NCBI GenBank assembly: GCA_021828405.1 | Contig: JAKARZ010000041.1 | Coordinates: 1-16,973, forward strand | Source: Bacillota bacterium | GTDB taxonomy: Bacteria; Bacillota_E; Sulfobacillia; Sulfobacillales; JAIMBI01 | Reading direction: 5' to 3' | Length of the DNA stretch: 16,973 nucleotides | Shown: piece by piece, positions 1 through 5,368 of the stretch | How positions within the stretch are numbered: position 1 is the first letter of the stretch | How the letters are laid out: every line of letters starts with the position of its first letter | Made by a program: the position numbers and the translations under genes | Notes under the pieces: model-generated | What the model saw: the letters and a program-made list of their open reading frames with translations, nothing else | The model's database searches: none | Told to the model about the DNA's origin: nothing

Positions 1-41
1 CACGTTGGGGGTCAGGGGTTCGAATCCCCTCCGCTCCACCA
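1..41 (+). tRNA. 3' end of a tRNA, probably tRNA-Val (5' part lies outside the window)
   Basis: Only the 3' half is present. The T arm is AGGGG, TTCGAAT, CCCCT at 14-30. The acceptor 3' strand CCGCTCC (31-37) is followed by discriminator A and an encoded CCA ending at 41. Counting back from the T stem, base 1 of the window is position 36, the third anticodon base, and it is C. The tRNA therefore reads a GNN codon (Val, Ala, Asp, Gly or Glu). The variable loop GGGTC, the AC at positions 37-38 and discriminator A fit Val best. Glu is the next choice, and Asp is less likely because it normally has discriminator G. The full anticodon cannot be seen. Confidence 0.85.
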
Positions 42-50
42 AAATTTTGT

Positions 51-125
51 TGGGGAGTCGCCAAGCGGTAAGGCACCGGCCTTTGGAGCCGGCATTCGCA
101 GGTTCGAATCCTGCCTCCCCAGCCA
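51..125 (+). tRNA. tRNA-Gln (anticodon TTG)
   Basis: This is a complete cloverleaf. The acceptor strand TGGGGAG (51-57) pairs with CTCCCCA (115-121). The anticodon stem CCGGC (76-80) pairs with GCCGG, and the loop CTTTGGA places TTG at 83-85. The T stem GCAGG/CCTGC encloses TTCGAAT. Discriminator G122 is followed by an encoded CCA (123-125). The weak first pair T1-A72 is typical of tRNA-Gln. Only nine bases separate it from the preceding tRNA, so the two are almost certainly transcribed together. Confidence 0.97.
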
Positions 126-159
126 CTGTTCTGGCCAGCGCTGAGCCAGCCAGTTTAGA

Positions 160-278
160 GAGCGCCGTATCGACGAGCACACTAACCGGTCGGGCGATGG
201 CGCCCGCGATTTACCGGATAGGCGCTCGGACCGGACGGTCTAGCGGCGTCACCCGTGTGGGTCTAAGCGAGTCCGGTC
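160..278. other. two adjacent structured inverted-repeat elements between tRNA-Gln and the molybdoenzyme gene
   Basis: The first element is a nested imperfect stem: GAGCGCC (160-166) with GGCGCTC (221-227), then CCGGT (186-190) with ACCGG (213-217), then GGGCG (192-196) with CGCCC (201-205) closing an ATGG loop. The second pairs GACCGGA (229-235) with TCCGGTC (272-278) and has an inner ACCC-GTGT-GGGT hairpin (251-262). Its right end reaches the stop codon of the minus-strand gene. Neither element is followed by a clear T run on either strand, so a classic terminator is not supported. It could be a bidirectional transcription end, an RNA processing site or a small RNA. Confidence 0.4.
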
Positions 279-2346
279 ACACAGCGTTTACCTGACACAA
301 CAGCGATTTAAAGGCCGGGAAGCCGGAGATCGGATCCACCTGACTTCCGTCGGTGAGCAGATTGACGTCCGCCTCCGGCCATCCATGTCCCATCTGCACC
401 ACCCCCGGCGGCACGACATCCGTGACCTTCGCCCGAACGACGATGCATCCCCGGGGCGTGGAGAGCACCACCTGACTTGCCGACGCAATCCCGCGTGGCG
501 ACGCGTCGGCCGGGTTCATCTCCAAACGAGGCTCGGGCAGTCGGCGGTGGAGGGACGGCAGACGGCGGAATTGGGAATGCGTATACATGGGCACGCGGGC
601 GCCCGTCGTCAGAACCAGCGGGTAGTCGACTGCCAGCGTCGGGTGGAGCGGGCTCTCGGCCGGCTCCCGGTACACGGGCAACCCGTCATAGCCGCAAGCC
701 TCCAGAAGGCTGGACCGGATCTCCACCTTGCCGGACGGGGTGTCAAACCCGCTATGCCGATACCCCCAGGGCTCGTGCGGCGGAATCGGCAGGGCCAGGC
801 CTTCAGGGTGGCGCCGGAGCTCCGCAAGGTCGATCCCGCTCGGGGACAGGATATCGGCGACCGAGCGCTCGAAATCTCCCTGCCAGAACACATCCCGCAA
901 GCCGAGCCGCCGAGCCAATTCGAACACGATCCACCAGTCCGGCCGGCTCGCGCCCCACGGTTCCAGAACTGCCTCCCGGTAGCGCACCCGCGCGGCCTGC
1001 GGCGAAAAGGGCGTCCCGGTCACCAGAGCCGGTCCCTCCATATAAGTGGCGGCTGGCAGCACATAGTCGCCCAGATCCGTAGTGGGCGTGGGGAAGAAGT
1101 CGCTGAACGCCAGCAGATCCAGTTGCGACCATGCCTCCCGCATGCGCGCCGAGTCCGCGAACATCATGACGTTGGCACCGACTCCTATTAGCGCTTTGAT
1201 GGGGTAGGGGCGACCACTGGCGATCTGATCAGCGAGGGCGGCCATCTGCCCCTCGTCGGTAACCTGGTTCCAGAACGGGAAGCGGTCGGCCCCGACCCGC
1301 GGCGGCAGCGAGGCCAGCCGATCGCGCAGGCTTATATCCTTCAGGGGCGGCGACTGATCGAAGGGCAACATATTGCCCCCGGCCACGTCCAGATTCCCCG
1401 TGAGGGCAGGCAATAGGATGATGGCACGGTGGTTCTGTACTCCGTTGGCAGCGTGGACGGTAGCGCTGGCACTGAACTGGATTTTCGCGGGCTTGATGCA
1501 CGCCAATAGACGAGCCGCGTCCCGGATTTGGTCCGCGGGCACCCCGGTGATTGCCTGACCTCTCTGCGGGGGAAACGCCTCCACCAAGCGCACGAGGTCG
1601 TCGAACCCCACCGTCCAGTCTCTTACGAACGCATGGTCGTACAAATCTTCGGCCACGATCACGTGGATCAGGGTCAGGGCCAAGGCTCCATCCGTCCCCG
1701 GGCGTAACTGGAGGTGCATGTCCGCCCGCCGGGCCGTTTCGGTACGCCGGGGATCCACCACAATGAGACGGGTTCCCCGAGCCTGCGCCTCCCAGAGCTT
1801 GGCCGCCGTCGGCGGAGAAGAGATGGGGGGGTTCGCACTCCAAAGCACGTGCAGGCGCGTCGCGGGATGGAGGGCGCCGCTGTAGTGGAAATAACGCCAG
1901 GCCGGCCCGTAGGTGGCCGCGGCCGCCAACGTGGTCGCGAGAAAGCAGCAACTGCTCTCGGTCACGTAGTTGGGCGAACCGAAGGCATGGGCCAGGCGTT
2001 GCACATAGGGTCTGGGCTCTTGGGTGTAACCGACGAAGAAAACGACGGACTCGGCGCCATCGCGACGCCGGATCTCCAAGAGCTGGGCGGCGATGTCCCC
2101 CAGGGCCCGCTCCCAGGACACCGGGGCAAATTGTCCGGTTCCGCGTGGCCCGGTTCGCCGTAACGGCTGCCGCAGACGGTCGGGGTGGTACACGAATTCC
2201 AACTGTGCCTTCCCGCGTGGACACGGCACCTTCCCAATGTCGACGGCGACCGCGCGCCCGTCCTCCATGCGCACATCCGTGGGGCAAAAGCCGGACGTGC
2301 ACATCGAGCAGATCGTCCGATGCACCGCCTCCGTGTGGTTCGCCAT
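277..2346 (-). CDS. molybdopterin oxidoreductase (bis-MGD, DMSO reductase superfamily) catalytic subunit
   Basis: This 689-aa protein has the layout of thiosulfate-reductase- and formate-dehydrogenase-like enzymes. The N-terminal [4Fe-4S] domain has Cys13, Cys16, Cys21 and Cys42. A Ser-Ser-Cys-Cys stretch at 131-134 sits where the molybdenum ligand normally is, which implies Cys ligation. The C-terminal dinucleotide-binding domain carries the HSQFR stretch, the GHGWPEADVNLLTD motif and the terminal DPISGFPAFKSLLC motif. The Cys spacing (x2, x4, x20) is unusual for the family. There is no twin-arginine signal peptide, so a cytoplasmic location is expected. The ATG at 2346 follows an AGAGGTG ribosome binding site. 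No FeS or membrane subunit gene lies beside it, and the substrate cannot be told from sequence. Family assignment is firm; function is open. Confidence 0.92.
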   Translation of the reverse strand: MANHTEAVHRTICSMCTSGFCPTDVRMEDGRAVAVDIGKVPCPRGKAQLEFVYHPDRLRQPLRRTGPRGTGQFAPVSWERALGDIAAQLLEIRRRDGAESVVFFVGYTQEPRPYVQRLAHAFGSPNYVTESSCCFLATTLAAAATYGPAWRYFHYSGALHPATRLHVLWSANPPISSPPTAAKLWEAQARGTRLIVVDPRRTETARRADMHLQLRPGTDGALALTLIHVIVAEDLYDHAFVRDWTVGFDDLVRLVEAFPPQRGQAITGVPADQIRDAARLLACIKPAKIQFSASATVHAANGVQNHRAIILLPALTGNLDVAGGNMLPFDQSPPLKDISLRDRLASLPPRVGADRFPFWNQVTDEGQMAALADQIASGRPYPIKALIGVGANVMMFADSARMREAWSQLDLLAFSDFFPTPTTDLGDYVLPAATYMEGPALVTGTPFSPQAARVRYREAVLEPWGASRPDWWIVFELARRLGLRDVFWQGDFERSVADILSPSGIDLAELRRHPEGLALPIPPHEPWGYRHSGFDTPSGKVEIRSSLLEACGYDGLPVYREPAESPLHPTLAVDYPLVLTTGARVPMYTHSQFRRLPSLHRRLPEPRLEMNPADASPRGIASASQVVLSTPRGCIVVRAKVTDVVPPGVVQMGHGWPEADVNLLTDGSQVDPISGFPAFKSLLCQVNAV

Positions 2347-2726
2347 TCGTCACCTCTCCCGCTGTTCACGCTCTATTCGTCAAGACTGCCCGACACACCG
2401 TCAAGCCCGATGTTTCCGAGACGCCTTCGGGCACTCAGTCCGGTTGTTGCTCACATTCAGTCTCTGGCCTGTCGCCCCGCTGGGCTCACCCTCAATCTAG
2501 CATGGAAGCGGCGCCGGCCAGCACGTGGGGGACGATGCTCTCGGAGAGCCCCAGCGCGGTCAAGTTGACCCGGAGCACGGGGCGGTGCCGACCTGCCGAT
2601 GTGGTGGGTGCGGGCGCTGTCCTGGGTCAGGCAGGCGGCCATGTGCGGGTCCGTACGGATTCTGATTCCCCGGGAAGGCCCACACCGCGCGATGCCGCGC
2701 CACGCCAACACCGCAGGTTGCTAGGG
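2347..2726. other. 380-bp stretch without a convincing gene, upstream of the molybdoenzyme gene
   Basis: No reading frame here looks like a real protein. The stretch serves as the 5' region of the minus-strand molybdoenzyme gene. It holds a perfect inverted repeat at 2559-2571 (listed separately) and a small hairpin GCTCT-CGG-AGAGC at 2538-2550. No convincing sigma-A promoter was found. The best minus-strand candidate is TTGACC (2564-2559) with a poor -10 GAGCAT at 17 bp spacing. Confidence 0.4.
2559..2571. promoter_or_regulatory. perfect 6+1+6 inverted repeat, possible operator
   Basis: GGTCAA-G-TTGACC is a perfect inverted repeat with one central base. It lies about 210 bp upstream of the start of the minus-strand molybdoenzyme gene and includes a -35-like TTGACC on both strands. 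A short odd-spaced palindrome of this kind is typical of a dimeric regulator site. No regulator gene is adjacent, so the assignment is only a suggestion. Confidence 0.3.
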
Positions 2727-3029
2727 TCAGTCCGGGGCAGGCGGGGGCGGGCCGAGCGCATGCAACCGCCGAAGGAGTTCCTGGTGAAACGCCGGATGAT
2801 CCTGCGCCAGCCGGACGGCGAGGCGGGCCACCAGCAGTTCCGCCAGATCGTTGTTGCCGTCCGGCCCCGCCACCAAGAGGTCGGCGGTCATTTCGGCACC
2901 CAGGTTCGCCAGGAGGTCGCGCCCGCGCTCGGAAGCCAAGAACCGATGCAGCATGTCGTCCAGACGCGGCTCCAAGTGGCGAATGACGCGCGCTGCCACG
3001 TACCGCTCCACTCGTTCCGTCGGCCCCAC
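2727..3029 (-). CDS. small protein of unknown function (100 aa)
   Basis: I do not recognise this protein. It is predicted to be mostly helical, with alternating charged and hydrophobic residues, regular Leu/Ala/Arg spacing, and a Pro-rich tail (PPPPAPD). The GTG start at 3029 is chosen because AAAGGGG stands nine bases before it. An upstream ATG at 3146 in the same frame would give 139 aa, but it has no good ribosome binding site and its extra 39 residues look unlike a protein. There are no membrane segments, Cys or His clusters, or known catalytic motifs. It lies between the molybdoenzyme gene and a dead transposase, so it may be accessory DNA. A spurious frame remains possible. Confidence 0.5.
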   Translation of the reverse strand: MGPTERVERYVAARVIRHLEPRLDDMLHRFLASERGRDLLANLGAEMTADLLVAGPDGNNDLAELLVARLAVRLAQDHPAFHQELLRRLHALGPPPPAPD

Positions 3030-3092
3030 CGGGATCGCCCCTTTTTTCTGTGCGCCCGCTTGGGCGCCGTTCTGGCTCCACGTTACCAGAAT

Positions 3093-3121
3093 GGGGGGCG
3101 ACAAGCAGGTCGCTCGCCCCC
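3093..3121 (-). other. strong GC hairpin upstream of the 100-aa ORF
   Basis: GGGGG (3093-3097) pairs with CCCCC (3117-3121). Inside it GCGAC (3098-3102) pairs with GTCGC (3109-3113) around loop AAGCAG, leaving TCG (3114-3116) as a bulge. An alternative continuous pairing, GGGGGCGA (3094-3101) with TCGCCCCC (3114-3121), is also possible. There is no T run after it. It lies 64 bp upstream of the GTG start at 3029, so on the minus strand it could be a leader structure. Confidence 0.35.
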
Positions 3122-3164
3122 ATCGCTCATCAACTTGGGCGAGCATCCCAAACAGGATTAGGGC

Positions 3165-3880
3165 TCACGGTTTACTAACTGAGTCGGATTGGGGTGAAAT
3201 CGTGTAGTGCCACTGCCCCCGGACGGTGTCGTATACCAGAGCCAAGGCGTCCAGCTCCGCCTGGGTGATGTGGATGCCCGTGGGATAGGTGCCCTGGTCC
3301 CACTCGGCCCAGACCGTCAGCTCGTTGGCGTTTGGGTGTGCGCGATCCACTCGACGATGGTTTCAAAGGTGGTGAGCGGGTGCCCCCGCCAGTTCATGCT
3401 GAGGAAACTGACCCGGCGGTGTTCAATAGAGTTCCCCTGGCTGGTGCCGGAGGGAAGTGGCTGACGTGGATCGTGAGGCCGCTGGCGGTGGCGAAGCGTT
3501 GGAGCGCGACCTTCCCCAGCCGCGCCCGGGCGGCATGGCTGCCGCCGCCATCCGTCACGATTGAGGTCGTGGGCGCCCGGGTACCGCGCGCGGCCTGGTT
3601 CCGTCCACCACCGTTCAATGGTGTGGACCGCAAACTGCGCCGGGTCGTGGTCTTGGCCGACCCCCACCCACCCCGCTTGGTGGGCAACATCCTACACACC
3701 GTAGGGACATGCTTTACCGATCCCCAAGTGCGCGAAGTCGTGGCACTGCCCGTCCTCGGGGTGGCCGGCGGGATGCCACTCGCGGCCCCCGTTCTGGAAG
3801 GGCACGCCCGCCTGTTGCCGCGCCGTGGTCTGGGCGGAAATATGCTGGAGCTGGGCGTCTCGTGTGGATTCCCACGCTAT
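3165..3880 (-). pseudogene. decayed ISAzo13-family transposase
   Basis: Reading the minus strand across several frames recovers consecutive blocks of an ISAzo13-type transposase. In order these are AWESTRDAQLQHISAQ, PFQNGGREWHPAG, IGKACPYGV-stop-DVAH, a WVGVGQDHDPAQFAVHTIER block, SIVTDGGGSHAARARLGKV, a GTSQGNSIEHRRVSFLSMNW block, and the C-terminal YPTGIHITQAELDAL...GQWHYTISP. The frame changes at least three times, a TAG replaces the usual Tyr after PYGV, and the block that normally carries the first catalytic Asp (the VDTKKKE-type region) is missing. The N-terminal third is not recognisable, and no clear terminal inverted repeats were found. The element is dead. Confidence 0.85.
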
Positions 3881-4030
3881 CTGACCGGGATCGGGCAGGA
3901 TTGTCTCACGGTCGCTGACTGCGACCGAATCCGCCCCTGGAACGCAGCCTGACGCGAAACCTTCTTAATAGAATTGCCGGGACGCCGGCCGCCGTGGCTT
4001 GCTCGAGGCACCCGGATCCTAAAGGAGCAT

Positions 4031-4057
4031 AAAAGGGACAGCGGCTGCCTTGCGTCC
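4031..4057 (-). terminator. possible Rho-independent terminator of yefM-yoeB
   Basis: On the minus strand GGACGC (4057-4052) pairs with GC-T-GTCC (4041-4036, one bulged base) around a nine-base loop. It is followed by C and TTTT (4034-4031). It lies about 70 bp beyond the yoeB stop codon. A second, stronger hairpin AGGCGG-GGTT-CCGCCT (4062-4077) stands just before it but has no T run. Confidence 0.4.
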
Positions 4058-4093
4058 ACCCAGGCGGGGTTCCGCCTCCGGCGCTCGGGTAAC

Positions 4094-4108
4094 GTAGTAG
4101 AGTACTAC
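4094..4108. repeat. short palindrome GTAGT-AGAGT-ACTAC downstream of yoeB
   Basis: This is a 5+5+5 inverted repeat whose right half, GTACTAC (4102-4108), repeats the GTACTAC found at 4669-4675 inside the yefM operator. The two copies flank the toxin-antitoxin module in the same orientation. It may be a remnant of a second operator or a boundary of the module. It could also be chance. Confidence 0.3.
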
Positions 4109-4127
4109 CGTAAGTGCGAAAGTCCCG

Positions 4128-4391
4128 CTAGGGCTTCCCATAGTGGTAGCGGGCTTGCAAGAGCACAAGATCTTCCCCGGCCAGTTGGTGCACCAACCGG
4201 TGCTCCTCCGTGATGCGTCGCGAGCAGGCGCCAGCAATCCCATATTTCAGCGGCTCCGGCTTGCCGATCCCCGTGGGGGGGTGACGCAAAGCATCGTCAA
4301 TCAACCGGTGGATGCGCGTGACCAACGCTCGGTCCTGGCGCTGCCAGTACACATAATCTTCCCACGCTTGCGGCGTGAAGACGAGCCTCAC
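4128..4391 (-). CDS. yoeB: toxin YoeB of a type II toxin-antitoxin system (ribosome-dependent mRNA interferase)
   Basis: This 87-aa protein aligns along its whole length with E. coli YoeB. It begins with the family's xDYxYW signature (Glu11-Trp16) and keeps KPEPLK, SRRITEEHRLV and the terminal RYHY. The known catalytic residues are all present at the same numbers as in E. coli: Glu46, Arg65, His83 and Tyr84. YoeB binds the ribosomal A site and cleaves mRNA, and YefM blocks it. The GTG start overlaps the yefM stop codon by four bases (GTGA), so translation is coupled. Nothing suggests inactivation. Confidence 0.96.
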   Translation of the reverse strand: MRLVFTPQAWEDYVYWQRQDRALVTRIHRLIDDALRHPPTGIGKPEPLKYGIAGACSRRITEEHRLVHQLAGEDLVLLQARYHYGKP

Positions 4392-4636
4392 GTCTGGTCC
4401 AAGGGATGTTCGGTGATGTCACCGCGTGAGGCGGCGTCGGCGGCATCGAGCAGTCGGCGTGCGTTGGCCGGCGAACGGAACAGGTACGCCGTCTCCTGCC
4501 AGGCGGCGTATTCGTCCGCCGACATGAGCACGGCGTTGCCTGCCTTGGACGTGATCACGATGGCCGCTCGATCATCGTTCACCTGTTGGATGAGCGAAAA
4601 CAGACCACGGCGGGCCTCGCTTGCGGTAATGGCCAT
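4388..4636 (-). CDS. yefM: antitoxin YefM (Phd/YefM family)
   Basis: This 82-aa protein has the Phd/YefM N-terminal DNA-binding fold (MAITASEARRGLFSLIQQVN), the central VITSKAGNAVLMSADEYAAW block, and an acidic C-terminal tail (RGDITEHPLDQT) of the kind that wraps the toxin. The ATG at 4636 is chosen because AAAGGGG lies eight bases upstream. A longer frame from 4696 would read through the operator. It is the first gene of the yefM-yoeB operon and should repress its own promoter, more strongly in complex with YoeB. Confidence 0.95.
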   Translation of the reverse strand: MAITASEARRGLFSLIQQVNDDRAAIVITSKAGNAVLMSADEYAAWQETAYLFRSPANARRLLDAADAASRGDITEHPLDQT

Positions 4637-4656
4637 CAGAACAACCCCTTTATCTG

Positions 4657-4688
4657 GTACAGCATATCGTACTACACTGCGCGCCCAA
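4657..4688 (-). promoter_or_regulatory. yefM-yoeB promoter and operator
   Basis: On the minus strand a -35 TTGGGC (4688-4683) and -10 TATGCT (4666-4661) are separated by 16 bp. Two GTAC cores, at 4657-4660 and 4669-4672, have centres exactly 12 bp apart. This is the spacing of the two TGTACA repeats bound by YefM-YoeB in E. coli. They overlap the -10 and sit about 20 bp before the yefM start, as expected for an autorepressor site. Confidence 0.65.
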
Positions 4689-4696
4689 CGGGCCAA

Positions 4697-5170
4697 ATAA
4701 CATCACGAGGCTCGCCCCATGATGCGGCTCATGAGATCCGCCGCCTCGCCCCTCGACAACCCCGGAGCATCCCAGAATTCTCCCTTGCGGGCTCAGCGCC
4801 CGCGGCGCGTTGGCACCAATCGTCACGGCTCGATGGGGTTGAACTCCGTCTCCTCGACGGACTCGCAGCACCAGAGCGAAACCGATCTCAGTCGAAGGGC
4901 CCCTTTCCTTCGCCATGCCGATTTTTCATTCCTGCTACGGGCCGGTACGGCCATGGGCGTCTCCTCTCTACGATGAGTCCGTGTCGGGGTGTGAACCTTT
5001 GCCACGTCAGCGTTTCGGCCGACCGTCGGGTTCCGGCTGCCGACGAACCACGCGTGAATCTACCGGGTGCACGACCGCGCCGAATTCTACCTCGGGCGGC
5101 AGCCATCCACTGCCGCGGCTGCACCCGAACACGCCGCGTGCCCCACTGTCGACGCGACAGCAGGCGAACT
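4697..5170. other. near-empty intergenic stretch between the toxin-antitoxin module and the thiamine operon
   Basis: I see no established gene. One small frame with a good ribosome binding site (4823-4954, minus) is listed separately. A hairpin CGTCGG/CCGACG lies at 5024-5045 without a T run. Other open frames here have compositions unlike proteins. The stretch may be eroded sequence left by past insertions. Confidence 0.4.
4823..4954 (-). CDS. possible small ORF (43 aa), unknown function
   Basis: The frame begins MAVPARSRNEKSAWRRKG and ends EETEFNPIEP. The ATG at 4954 follows a good ribosome binding site (AGAGGAG, six bases before it). The first half is basic, with three Arg/Lys clusters. 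The second has a Cys-Cys pair and is acidic. Codon use is less GC-rich at third positions than in neighbouring genes, and I recognise no family. It may be real, a gene fragment or chance. Confidence 0.25.
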   Translation of the reverse strand: MAVPARSRNEKSAWRRKGALRLRSVSLWCCESVEETEFNPIEP

Positions 5171-5200
5171 CTGGCGACGGCCGCGCCGCTGTGGTACACT
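5171..5200 (+). promoter_or_regulatory. promoter of the TPP-riboswitch-controlled thiamine operon
   Basis: An extended -10, TGG-TACACT (TACACT at 5195-5200), stands seven bases before the first base of riboswitch stem P1. Transcription would then begin almost exactly at the aptamer. The -35 is weak (CTGGCG, 5171-5176, 18 bp spacing), which the TGn extension would offset. Confidence 0.5.
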
Positions 5201-5207
5201 GGGGCCA

Positions 5208-5288
5208 CGCTAGGGGAGCCCGATGCCGGGCTGAGAGGCTGGTGCCGACCCTTAGACCTGATCTGGATAATGCCAGCGTAGGGAAGCG
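5208..5288 (+). promoter_or_regulatory. TPP riboswitch (THI element)
   Basis: All conserved blocks are present in order: the 5' TAGGGGAGCC, CTGAGA (5231-5236), ACCCTT (5248-5253), ACCTGATCTGGATAATGCC (5256-5274) and CAGCGTAGGGAA. Stem P1 is closed by CGCT (5208-5211) with AGCG (5285-5288). The aptamer binds thiamine pyrophosphate. The terminator ten bases downstream shows that control is by premature transcription termination: high TPP stops expression of cytX-tenI-thiSGF. Confidence 0.97.
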
Positions 5289-5297
5289 GACGGACAG

Positions 5298-5330
5298 GGA
5301 GCCGCCGGCTGGCGCGCTCCTAATTGTTTT
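5298..5330 (+). terminator. Rho-independent terminator of the TPP riboswitch expression platform
   Basis: GGAGC-CGCC (5298-5306) pairs with GGCG-C-GCTCC (5311-5320), a nine-base-pair stem with one bulged C and a GGCT loop. It is followed directly by TAATTGTTTT (5321-5330). It lies between the aptamer and the cytX ribosome binding site, the standard place for a ligand-controlled terminator. Confidence 0.85.
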
Positions 5331-5368
5331 GCGACTTACCTGGCCACACCGCGTAAGGAGGCGGTTTC

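Noticed and set aside
98..125. Integration attachment site at the tRNA-Gln 3' end
   Set aside because: No repeat of the tRNA 3' end and no integrase gene were found in the window.
5..295. Open frame across the tRNA genes on the plus strand
   Set aside because: It reads through tRNA-Gln and the structured spacer. The protein has no plausible features.
385..1191. Long plus-strand frame opposite the molybdoenzyme gene
   Set aside because: It is the antisense shadow of a well-supported gene, a common effect of high GC content. Its composition is Arg/Pro/Gly-rich and matches no family.
2145..3161. Long plus-strand frame of 338 codons
   Set aside because: It starts opposite the molybdoenzyme N terminus and crosses an intergenic gap. 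It has no ribosome binding site and no domain features.
3332..3952. 206-codon plus-strand frame
   Set aside because: It lies opposite the ISAzo13 relic, whose minus-strand homology blocks explain the conserved sequence.
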